In this document: positions 45,788-53,479 of the stretch, piece by piece
Numbering within the stretch: position 1 is the stretch's first letter
Layout of the letters: every line of letters begins with the position of its first letter
Assembly (NCBI RefSeq): GCF_041928815.1
Contig: NZ_JBHFEI010000003.1
Location: forward strand, 372,001-436,000
DNA length: 64,000 bases
Direction of reading: 5' to 3'
DNA from: JBHFEI01 sp041928815
GTDB taxonomy: Bacteria; Pseudomonadota; Alphaproteobacteria; Rhizobiales; Rhizobiaceae
The notes under the pieces: generated by a model
Told to the model about the DNA's origin: nothing
Seen by the model: only the letters and a program-made list of their open reading frames with translations
Databases searched by the model: none
Program-made: the position numbers and the translations under genes

Positions 45788-46582
45788 ATGCGGCAATATC
45801 TCGACCTTCTCGGCCATGTGATGGCCAACGGCACCGATCGCGGCGACCGCACCGGGACGGGCACGCGCTCGGTTTTCGGCCATCAGATGCGCTTCGACCT
45901 TTCGGCAGGTTTCCCGTTGCTGACGACGAAGAAGCTGCATCTGCGCTCGATCATCCACGAATTGCTCTGGTTCCTCAGCGGCGACACCAACATCCGCTAC
46001 CTGCACGAGAACAAGGTGACGATCTGGGACGAATGGGCCGACGCGAACGGCGATCTCGGCCCGGTCTACGGCTACCAGTGGCGCTCCTGGCCGACCCATG
46101 ACGGACGCCATCTCGACCAGATCTCCGCCGTCGTCGAGGCGATCCGCACGACGCCGACCTCGCGGCGGCTGATCGTCTCGGCCTGGAATCCTGCGCTCAT
46201 CGACGACATGGCCTTGCCGCCCTGCCACTGCCTGTTCCAGTTCTACGTGGCGGACGGAAAACTGTCCTGCCAGCTCTACCAGCGCTCGGGCGACATCTTC
46301 CTCGGCGTGCCCTTCAACATCGCCTCCTATGCGCTTCTCGTGATGATGGTGGCGCAGGTGACGGACCTCGAGCCGGGCGACTTCATCCTGACGCTCGGCG
46401 ACGCGCACATCTACCACAACCATTTCGACCAAGCCCGCCTGCAACTGACGCGCACGCCCGGACCGCTGCCGCGGATGCGGCTCAACCCGTCGGTGCGCGA
46501 TCTCCTCGCCTTCCGCTACGAGGATTTCGAGCTCGTCGGCTACCAGGCGGAGGCGACGATCCGCGCGCCGATCGCGGTCTGA
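45788..46582 (+). CDS. thyA: ThyA, thymidylate synthase
   Basis: Converts dUMP to dTMP using methylene-tetrahydrofolate, producing dihydrofolate. Start ATG 45788 (MRQYLDLLGHVMANG) after CAGGGAG gives 264 residues, the same size as E. coli ThyA, with catalytic C146 in LPPCHCLFQ. Other signatures: DRTGTGTRSVFG, LLWFLSGDTN and GDAHIYHNH. Frame extension upstream to 45620 is not family-like. folA follows six bases later, coupling dTMP synthesis to the reductase that regenerates tetrahydrofolate. Confidence 0.97.
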   Translation: MRQYLDLLGHVMANGTDRGDRTGTGTRSVFGHQMRFDLSAGFPLLTTKKLHLRSIIHELLWFLSGDTNIRYLHENKVTIWDEWADANGDLGPVYGYQWRSWPTHDGRHLDQISAVVEAIRTTPTSRRLIVSAWNPALIDDMALPPCHCLFQFYVADGKLSCQLYQRSGDIFLGVPFNIASYALLVMMVAQVTDLEPGDFILTLGDAHIYHNHFDQARLQLTRTPGPLPRMRLNPSVRDLLAFRYEDFELVGYQAEATIRAPIAV

Positions 46583-46588
46583 GGACGC

Positions 46589-47098
46589 GTGATGACCGGC
46601 ATCGTCCTCGTCGTCGCCATGACGGAAAACCGTGTGATCGGCAGGGACGGCGGCTTGCCGTTCCGCCTGCCCTCCGACCTCAGGCGCTTCAAGCAGCTGA
46701 CGCTCGGCAAGCCGGTCGTCATGGGGCGAAAGACATGGACCTCGATCGGCCGGCCCTTGCCGGGACGCGAGAACATCGTCGTCACGCGCGATCCGGATTT
46801 CGTCGCCGAGGGCGCGAGAGTGGTGGCCTCCGTCGAGGCGGCGCTCGCCGCGGCCCGCGCCATCGCGGATCAAACGGGCGAGGCGGAGATTGCCGTGATC
46901 GGCGGCGGGGAGATCTACCGGCAGACGATCGGCCGTGCGGACCGGATCGAGGCGACGGAGGTCGACGCCGTGATCGAGGGCGACACCGTCTTCCCCGCGA
47001 TCGACCCTGACGTCTTCGAAAGGATTGCCGAAGGAGCGTGGTTTCGGGGCGAGAAAGACAGCCATTCGATGCGTTTCGTCACCTGGCGCCGCCGCTAG
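46589..47098 (+). CDS. folA: FolA, dihydrofolate reductase
   Basis: NADPH-dependent reductase that regenerates tetrahydrofolate from the dihydrofolate made by ThyA. 169 residues from GTG 46589, or one fewer from the adjacent ATG 46592. Seen: VAMTENRVIGRDGGLPFRLP with the substrate-binding region, the motif VVMGRKTWTSIGRPLPGR and IGGGEIYRQTI. It lies six bases after thyA, the standard two-gene operon. Confidence 0.95.
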   Translation: MMTGIVLVVAMTENRVIGRDGGLPFRLPSDLRRFKQLTLGKPVVMGRKTWTSIGRPLPGRENIVVTRDPDFVAEGARVVASVEAALAAARAIADQTGEAEIAVIGGGEIYRQTIGRADRIEATEVDAVIEGDTVFPAIDPDVFERIAEGAWFRGEKDSHSMRFVTWRRR

Positions 47099-47267
47099 CG
47101 CAGCCCGGCGGGGGCGCACGGAACTATTTTGCCGCATTTCACGGTAAGCTGTGTCCTTCGCGTTGAAAGCCTTAAGAGGGATACCTATAACGGGTGCGCA
47201 TGGGCGGTGCGGCGGCCGGAGACGGCCTTGCCCTGCGCCCTGACCGGTTTGACACGAAGAGGTATGG

Positions 47268-48392
47268 ATGCCCTGGAGCAATCAGAATGGCGGCGGCGGC
47301 CCTTGGGGCGGCGGCGGCGGAGGCGGCGGCGGGCCGAAGCCCGGACCCTGGGGACAGGGACCGAACCGGCCGCGCGGCGGCGGGGGCGGACGCAATGGCG
47401 GCCCGCCGGATCTCGAGGACATCTTCCGTCGCGGGCAGGACCAGCTGAAAAACGTGGTTCCGGGCGGCATCAACGGTGGCGTCTTCGTCATCATCGGCCT
47501 GATCGTCATCGGCTTCCTCCTGATGAATTCCATCTACACGGTGCAGCCGGATGAGCGCGGCGTGGAGATGCGCTTCGGCAAGCCGAAGGAAGAGATTTCC
47601 ATGCCGGGCCTGCACTTCCATTTCTGGCCCTTCGAGACGGTCGAGATCGTCAAGGTGACCGAGCAGCAGCTCAACATCGGCGGCCGGGCAAACAGCAGCC
47701 AGGCGGGTGCCGGCCTGATGCTGTCGGGCGACCAGAACATCGTCAACGTGCAGTTCTCGGTCCTCTTCTCCGTGACCGACCCGAAATCCTATCTCTTCAA
47801 CGTCGAGGAGCCGGCCAACACGCTGCAGCAGGTGTCGGAAAGCGCCATGCGCGAGGTCGTCGGCCGCCGTCCGGCGCAGGACATCTTCCGCGACAACCGC
47901 CAGGCGATCGCCGCCGACGTCAAGAGCACGATCCAGGCGACGATGGACGCCTACGGCGCCGGCATTTCCGTGAATACCGTCGCGATCGAGGATGCGGCGC
48001 CGCCGCGCGAGGTTGCCGACGCCTTCGACGAGGTGCAGCGCGCCGAGCAGGACGAGGACCGCTTCGTCGAGGAGGCCAACCAGTACGCGAACCAGGTGCT
48101 CGGCCGGGCCCGCGGTCAGGCCGCGCAGAACCGCGAAGAGGCCGCCGCCTACAAGGACCGCGTCGTCAAGGAGGCGCAAGGTGAGGCTCAGCGCTTCGTC
48201 TCCGTCTATCAGGAATATGAGAAGGCGCCTGACGTCACCCGCCGCCGCCTCTACATCGAGACCATGCAGGACGTGCTCGGCCGCTCGAAGAAGATCATTC
48301 TCGACGACCGCAACGGCCAGGGCGTGCTGCCCTACCTGCCGCTGAACGAGATCGCCCGGCCGCAGCCGGCCCAGACGGGAGGAGCGCAGTGA
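47268..48392 (+). CDS. hflK: HflK, membrane protease modulator
   Basis: SPFH/band 7 membrane protein that with HflC forms a large cage around the FtsH protease and modulates it. It has 374 residues. The N-terminus is an extreme glycine-rich cytoplasmic tail (residues 8-42, with eight or more Gly in a row), followed by a membrane segment (about 70-90) and the SPFH domain starting YTVQPDERGVEMRFGKP. The long coiled-coil region is near 255-330. Translation is coupled to hflC through overlapping GTG/TGA. Confidence 0.94.
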   Translation: MPWSNQNGGGGPWGGGGGGGGGPKPGPWGQGPNRPRGGGGGRNGGPPDLEDIFRRGQDQLKNVVPGGINGGVFVIIGLIVIGFLLMNSIYTVQPDERGVEMRFGKPKEEISMPGLHFHFWPFETVEIVKVTEQQLNIGGRANSSQAGAGLMLSGDQNIVNVQFSVLFSVTDPKSYLFNVEEPANTLQQVSESAMREVVGRRPAQDIFRDNRQAIAADVKSTIQATMDAYGAGISVNTVAIEDAAPPREVADAFDEVQRAEQDEDRFVEEANQYANQVLGRARGQAAQNREEAAAYKDRVVKEAQGEAQRFVSVYQEYEKAPDVTRRRLYIETMQDVLGRSKKIILDDRNGQGVLPYLPLNEIARPQPAQTGGAQ

Positions 48393-49312
48393 TGGGCAAT
48401 CGCGTTCCCGCCATCCTGATCGCGCTCGCGGTCATCCTCATCGGCATCTACTCGTCGGTATTCGTCGTCAACGAGCGCCAGCAGGCGATCGTCGTGCGCT
48501 TCGGTCAGATCCGCGACGTCAAGACGGAGCCCGGCCTCTACTTCAAGCTCCCCTTCGCCTTCATGGACGCCGACCGCGTGCAATATGTCGAGGACCAGGC
48601 GCTCCGCTTCGACCTCGACAATATCCGCGTGCAGGTCTCGGGCGGCAAGTTCTACGAGGTCGATGCCTTCGTGGTCTATCGCATCGCCGATCCGCGCCGG
48701 TTCCGCGAAACCGTTTCGGGCGACCGAGAGGCGGCCGTCTCCCGTCTGCGCACCCGTCTCGATGCGTCGCTGCGCCGTGTCTACGGCCTGAGAGGCTTCG
48801 AATCGGCGCTCTCCGACGAGCGTGCGTCGATGATGCGCGAGGTACGGTCGGACCTGACGCCGGATGCCGAATCGCTTGGCCTGTCGATCACGGACGTGCG
48901 GATCCGCCGGACCGATTTGACGCAGGAAGTCTCGCAGCAGACCTTCGAGCGCATGAAGGCCGAACGCCTGGCCGAGGCGGAACTGATCCGCGCCCGCGGC
49001 AACGAGGAAAGCCAGCGCCGTCGCGCCATCGCCGATCGCCAGGTCGTCGAGATCGTCGCGGAAGCGCAGCGCGATTCGGAAATCCTGCGCGGTGAGGGCG
49101 AGGCGGAGCGGACCGGCATCTTCGCCGGGGCCTTTGCCCGCGACCCCGGCTTCTTCGAGTTCTACCGCTCGATGAATGCCTACCAGCGGGCGATCGGCAG
49201 CCCCGACACGACGCTGGTGCTTTCGCCGGACTCCGAGTTCTTCCGCTATTTCAACGATGCGACCGGCGCGAAGCCGCCGGCCGCGACGCAGACACCGCCG
49301 GCGGCGAACTGA
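48389..49312 (+). CDS. hflC: HflC, membrane protease modulator
   Basis: Partner of HflK in the FtsH-associated SPFH complex. 307 residues from GTG 48389 or ATG 48392, overlapping the end of hflK. N-terminal membrane segment (about 7-27), then VFVVNERQQAIVVRFGQIRD, the SPFH core, and a C-terminal coiled coil. A terminator-like hairpin starts 43 bases after the stop. Confidence 0.94.
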   Translation: MMGNRVPAILIALAVILIGIYSSVFVVNERQQAIVVRFGQIRDVKTEPGLYFKLPFAFMDADRVQYVEDQALRFDLDNIRVQVSGGKFYEVDAFVVYRIADPRRFRETVSGDREAAVSRLRTRLDASLRRVYGLRGFESALSDERASMMREVRSDLTPDAESLGLSITDVRIRRTDLTQEVSQQTFERMKAERLAEAELIRARGNEESQRRRAIADRQVVEIVAEAQRDSEILRGEGEAERTGIFAGAFARDPGFFEFYRSMNAYQRAIGSPDTTLVLSPDSEFFRYFNDATGAKPPAATQTPPAAN

Positions 49313-49354
49313 CACCGCCCCCGCCGGGCGGCCGGTGCCGGCAGGACACAATCG

Positions 49355-49382
49355 GAAAGGGGCTGGCTTGCCGGCCCCTTTC
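49355..49382 (+). terminator. Hairpin after hflC
   Basis: A 13-base stem with one G-T wobble (49355-49367 with 49370-49382), TT at the apex, falling-off arm CCCCTTTC but no real T-run. A modest terminator at most. Confidence 0.55.
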
Positions 49383-49471
49383 GCGCGACCGGCGACGTGA
49401 CCGTACTCGGCCCGTCGCCGCATGCGGTCGCCGGCGCGCTGTGCCGGCGGTGGATCGAAAGGTGATCGGGA

Positions 49472-49858
49472 ATGGCGAAGAAACTGAACATACGGCTGGT
49501 CGAAGCGGAATATGCGATCACGCGGCTGAACGTCGGCACCCCGCTTCCGTCCTGGCTGCCGGGGCCGGGGTTCTGGGCCGTCTCGTCGTCCCGCGAGGAA
49601 ATGACGCTGGTCTGCCGGGCGGCGCGCGTGCCGTCCGCGGTCCAGTCCTCGCTCGGCTGGCGCTGCCTGCGGATCGAGGAGCATTTCGCCTTCGACATTC
49701 CGGGCGTTCTTTCCGCCGTGCTCGAACCCTTGTCGAAGGCCGGCGTCGGCGTGTTCGCCACCTCCACCTTCAGCACCGACTACGTGTTCATCCTTGGCTC
49801 GGACCTCGACAGGGCGCTCGCCGCGCTCGGCGAGGCCGGTCACACGGTGACGTCCTGA
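49472..49858 (+). CDS. ACT domain-containing protein
   Basis: A 128-residue protein whose C-terminal half (about 55-128) resembles the ACT_7/CASTOR-type ACT domain, often an amino-acid sensor: FDIPGVLSAVLEPLSKAGVGVFATSTFSTDYVF (only part is motif-like). Start ATG 49472. The N-terminal half is a short beta-rich segment with no name I can give. It sits between hflC and degP, where many rhizobia are said to have a small DUF2065 gene instead; I saw no DUF2065 here. Function unknown. Confidence 0.8.
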   Translation: MAKKLNIRLVEAEYAITRLNVGTPLPSWLPGPGFWAVSSSREEMTLVCRAARVPSAVQSSLGWRCLRIEEHFAFDIPGVLSAVLEPLSKAGVGVFATSTFSTDYVFILGSDLDRALAALGEAGHTVTS

Positions 49859-50015
49859 GGCGCTCCGTCAGGGACCCTCATGAAATCGTGTCTGGACGCT
49901 TGCCGATTCCGCCTTATCCTCTCCGGCGAGACCGTCCGGCCTGTCGCATGATGCGGCCGGCCGGGACGAACGGACGGGCGGCAGACGGCCGCGCCGCGAC
50001 ATCGAAAGGACCTCC

Positions 50016-51536
50016 ATGGGCTTGTCCATCCGTTTCCGGCGGCAGATGAAGACCGTCGCCGCCGTGCTTCTCGCCTCGGCCGTGGCGCAGGGCGCGATCG
50101 TGCCGCGCGCGTTCGCGCAGCACCCGATGAACGGTCCCGAATCGGTCGCCGATCTCGCCGCCGGCCTGCTCGACGCCGTCGTCAACATCTCGACCTCACA
50201 GAACGTCAAGAACGACGACAACGCCCCGGCGCCGCAGGTGCCCGAGGGGTCGCCGTTCCAGGATTTCTTCGACGAGTTCTTCAAGGGCCAGGGCGGCCAG
50301 GGCGGCAACCGCCAGCGCACGGTCAACTCGCTCGGCTCCGGCTTCGTCATCGATCCGTCGGGCTTCATCGTCACCAACAATCACGTCATCGACGGCGCCG
50401 ACGACATCGAGGTGAATTTCGCCAACGGATCGAAGCTGAAGGCGAAGCTGGTCGGCAAGGATACGAAGACCGACCTCGCGCTGCTGAAGGTCGAATCGCC
50501 GACGCCGCTCAAATGGGTGCCGTTCGGCGATTCGCGCAGCATGCGCATCGGCGACTGGGTGATGGCGATCGGCAATCCCTTCGGCCTCGGCGGTTCGGTG
50601 ACGATCGGCATCATTTCGGCGCGCGGACGCAACATCAATGCCGGTCCCTACGACAATTTCATCCAGACCGACGCGGCGATCAATCGCGGCAATTCCGGCG
50701 GGCCGCTCTTCAACATGAAGGGTGAGGTCATCGGCATCAACACGGCGATCATCTCGCCGAGCGGCGGGTCGATCGGCATCGGCTTCTCCGTCCCGACGGA
50801 GCTTGCGGCGAACATCATCGGGCAGTTGCGCGAGTTCGGCGAAACCCGCCGCGGCTGGCTCGGCGTGCGCATCCAGCCGGTCACCGACGACCTCGCCGAA
50901 ACGCTGCAGATGGACCGCGCCCGGGGCGCGCTGGTCTCCGGTATCATCGAAGGCGGCCCGGTCGCCAATGGCGTCATCAAGACCGGGGACGTGATCGTCC
51001 GCTTCGACGGCAAGGATGTTCCGGCGATGCGCGACCTGCCGCGCGTCGTGGCCGAGAGCCCTGTCGGCAAGGCCGTCGACGTCGTGATCATCCGCGACGG
51101 CAAGGAGCAGACCGTCAAGGTGACGCTCGGGCGGCTCGAGGATGCCGACGACATGGCCTCCGCCGCGCCTGCGAGCGACGAGCCGGCAGAGGGGACGGAA
51201 AACGGCGCGGAGCCGCCGGCCGCCACCGTGCCGTCGACCGATCTGGTCCTCGGCATGAAGATCGCGCCGCTCGATGCCGACACGCGCAAGACCTTCGGCA
51301 TCGCGGAAGAGGTGCAGGGCGTCGTGGTCACCGAGGTCCGGCCGGGCTCCGCCGCGGCCGAACGCAGGATCGCGGCCGGTGACGTGATCGTCGAGGTCGG
51401 CCAGGAGGCGATGAAGACGCCGGAGGATGTGAGCCGCCGCGTCGAGGCGCTGAAGCGGGACGGCCGGCGCAACGCGCTGGTGATGATGTCGGGCAAGAGC
51501 GGCGAAATGCGCTTCGTCACGCTGCGGATGGAATAG
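50016..51536 (+). CDS. degP: DegP/HtrA-type periplasmic serine endoprotease
   Basis: Periplasmic quality-control protease. It has 506 residues, with an N-terminal signal peptide ending near RAFAQH (about residue 35). Catalytic triad visible: H123 in FIVTNNHVIDGAD, D153 in TKTDLALLKV and S227 in NRGNSGGPLFN. Two PDZ domains follow (about 295-390, with GWLGVRIQPVTDDLA, and about 415-500, with VVVTEVRPGSAAAERRI). Its neighbourhood with hflKC is conserved in many alphaproteobacteria. Confidence 0.94.
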   Translation: MGLSIRFRRQMKTVAAVLLASAVAQGAIVPRAFAQHPMNGPESVADLAAGLLDAVVNISTSQNVKNDDNAPAPQVPEGSPFQDFFDEFFKGQGGQGGNRQRTVNSLGSGFVIDPSGFIVTNNHVIDGADDIEVNFANGSKLKAKLVGKDTKTDLALLKVESPTPLKWVPFGDSRSMRIGDWVMAIGNPFGLGGSVTIGIISARGRNINAGPYDNFIQTDAAINRGNSGGPLFNMKGEVIGINTAIISPSGGSIGIGFSVPTELAANIIGQLREFGETRRGWLGVRIQPVTDDLAETLQMDRARGALVSGIIEGGPVANGVIKTGDVIVRFDGKDVPAMRDLPRVVAESPVGKAVDVVIIRDGKEQTVKVTLGRLEDADDMASAAPASDEPAEGTENGAEPPAATVPSTDLVLGMKIAPLDADTRKTFGIAEEVQGVVVTEVRPGSAAAERRIAAGDVIVEVGQEAMKTPEDVSRRVEALKRDGRRNALVMMSGKSGEMRFVTLRME

Positions 51537-51547
51537 CCTGGCCTTGA

Positions 51548-51580
51548 GGGACCGGCGGCGGATCTTCCGTCGCCGGTCCC
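51548..51580. terminator. Long hairpin between convergent degP and serB
   Basis: A 15-base stem with one G-T wobble (51548-51562 with 51566-51580), loop TCT, placed between the degP and serB stop codons. It lacks a T-run on either side, so it may be a Rho-dependent or stabilising structure rather than an intrinsic terminator. Confidence 0.4.
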
Positions 51581-51586
51581 GGAGGG

Positions 51587-52474
51587 TCAACGGACGAAAT
51601 CGGTCTTGCGATAGCCCTGGATGTAGAGAAGCGCCGTGAGGTCGCCATGGTCGACGCGGATCCCCGCCTCGGCCGCAACCGCGGGCTTGGCATGCAGCGC
51701 CACGCCGGAGCCCGCGATTTCCAGCATGCCGAGGTCGTTGGCGCCGTCGCCGACGGCGATCGCCTCGTCTGGCGTGATGCCGAGCCTCTGCGCGATCGCG
51801 CGCAACTGGTCGACCTTCGCCTGCTTGCCGAGGATCGGCGTCTCGACGCGTCCGACGATCACGCCGTCCTCGACGGTCAGCCGGTTGGCATGGTTCTCGT
51901 CAAAGCCGAGCATTGCCGCCACCGGCTCCGTGAACACGGTGAAGCCGCCGGAGACCAGCGCCGTGTGGCCGCCTTTTGCCTTCATCGTCGCGATCAGTTC
52001 CGGCCCGCCCGGCGTCAGCGTGATGCGGGTCTCGATGACCTTGCCGACGACGGACAGCGGCAGTCCCGCAAGCAGCGCGACGCGCTCGATCAGCGCCGGC
52101 TCGAAGGCGATCTCGCCGTTCATCGCCCGCGCCGTGATCGCCGCGACCTTCTCCTTCAGCCCGACCTCGGCGGCGAGCTCGTCTATGCATTCCTGGCCGA
52201 TCATCGTCGAATCCATGTCGGCGACGAGCAGCCGCTTGCGCCGGCGTTCCGCTTCCTGCACGACGACGTCGACCGGCGCGCCCGCAAGCGTGTTCCGGAG
52301 CATGGCGTCCGCGGCCGCCGGATCGACCCCGTCGCGCAGCGCGATGTCGCAGGCGACCCCGTCCGCCAGCCAGTAGAGGCCGGCGGCGTCGATCGCGGCG
52401 GTCGCGGCTTCGCCGAGCGCCGGCGTCAGCACGGGGTTTGACGGATTGGCAACAAGCGTGGCAACGAAGGCCAT
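51587..52474 (-). CDS. serB: SerB, phosphoserine phosphatase
   Basis: HAD-family phosphatase, last step of serine synthesis. Start ATG 52474 (MAFVATLVANP), with AGGGA about nine bases upstream inside miaA, gives 295 residues. An N-terminal regulatory-like domain of about 75 residues is followed by the HAD core: DMDSTMIGQECIDELA (two catalytic Asp), VSGGFTVF and GDGANDLGML. The start codon overlaps that of the divergent miaA in the shared bases CATG. Confidence 0.93.
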   Translation of the reverse strand: MAFVATLVANPSNPVLTPALGEAATAAIDAAGLYWLADGVACDIALRDGVDPAAADAMLRNTLAGAPVDVVVQEAERRRKRLLVADMDSTMIGQECIDELAAEVGLKEKVAAITARAMNGEIAFEPALIERVALLAGLPLSVVGKVIETRITLTPGGPELIATMKAKGGHTALVSGGFTVFTEPVAAMLGFDENHANRLTVEDGVIVGRVETPILGKQAKVDQLRAIAQRLGITPDEAIAVGDGANDLGMLEIAGSGVALHAKPAVAAEAGIRVDHGDLTALLYIQGYRKTDFVR

Positions 52475-53378
52475 GGTGACGATCCCTGACGATGAAACGG
52501 ATGCGGTTCTGATAACGGGGCCGACGGCGAGCGGCAAGTCCGGGCTGGCGCTTGCGATCGCCCGAGCACGCGGCGGCGTGGTGATCAATGCCGACAGCAT
52601 GCAGGTCTACGACACGCTGCGGGTGCTGACCGCGCGTCCCGACGAGGCCGCCATGGCCGGCGTGCCGCACCGGCTCTATGGCCATGTGCCGGCGGGCGGC
52701 GCCTTTTCGACCGGAAGCTGGCTGCGCGCGGCGGCGGATCTCGTCGCGGCGTTGCGTCGGGAGGGGCGGCTGCCGGTGTTCGTCGGCGGAACGGGGCTCT
52801 ATTTCCGTGCGCTGACCGGCGGGCTGGCGCCGATGCCCGACATACCGGATCCGGTTCGTACCGCCCTCCGCGACCGTCTGACGCGGGAAGGGGCGCTGGC
52901 GCTTCATGCCGAGCTTCATGCGCGCGATCCGGAGACGGCGGCGCAGATCGGCGCGGCGGACGCCCAGCGGATCCTCAGGGCGCTGGAGGTGCTGGAGGTG
53001 TCGGGGGAACCGCTCGCCCGCCTGCAGCGACGCTCCGGGCCGATGGTGATCGATCCGGCGCGGGCGCAATGCCTGCTCGTCCTGCCGCCGCGCCCGGTGC
53101 TTTACGAGCGTATCGACCGCCGTTTCGCCACGATGCTGGAGGAGGGAGCAATCGAGGAAGTGCGCGCGCTCCTGTCGCTCGGCCTTTCCCCTGCCATGCC
53201 GGTGATGAAGGCGATCGGCGTGTCGCAGATCTCCGCGCTGATCGCCGGCGCGATCACGCGCGAGGCCGCGATCGAGCAGGGGGCGACGGCGACACGCCAT
53301 TATGCCAAGCGGCAGATGACCTGGTTCCGCAACCAGCTCGACGACCGCTGGCGCGTGCTCGACGGGCAAACCGGCTGA
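52473..53378 (+). CDS. miaA: MiaA, tRNA dimethylallyltransferase
   Basis: Adds a dimethylallyl group to A37 of tRNAs reading UNN codons. Start taken at ATG 52473 (MVTIPDDETDAVLIT), 301 residues; GTG 52476 has the better spacing to AAGG at 52467-52470 and may be the real start. Seen: P-loop ITGPTASGKSGLALAIA, INADSMQVYDTLRVLTARP, PVFVGGTGLYFRAL and the C-terminal TRHYAKRQMTWFR. It is divergent from serB and shares its start region. It converges on the HerA-type gene with a 100-base gap. Confidence 0.94.
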   Translation: MVTIPDDETDAVLITGPTASGKSGLALAIARARGGVVINADSMQVYDTLRVLTARPDEAAMAGVPHRLYGHVPAGGAFSTGSWLRAAADLVAALRREGRLPVFVGGTGLYFRALTGGLAPMPDIPDPVRTALRDRLTREGALALHAELHARDPETAAQIGAADAQRILRALEVLEVSGEPLARLQRRSGPMVIDPARAQCLLVLPPRPVLYERIDRRFATMLEEGAIEEVRALLSLGLSPAMPVMKAIGVSQISALIAGAITREAAIEQGATATRHYAKRQMTWFRNQLDDRWRVLDGQTG

Positions 53379-53479
53379 CCGTCCGCGCATGAGGAGCGCC
53401 CGGGAGCCGACGAAAGTCTTTCTTCATTTCTCAAGAGATTGCCGGATGCCGGATCGACGGCGCTCCGGCCGCAGATCGC

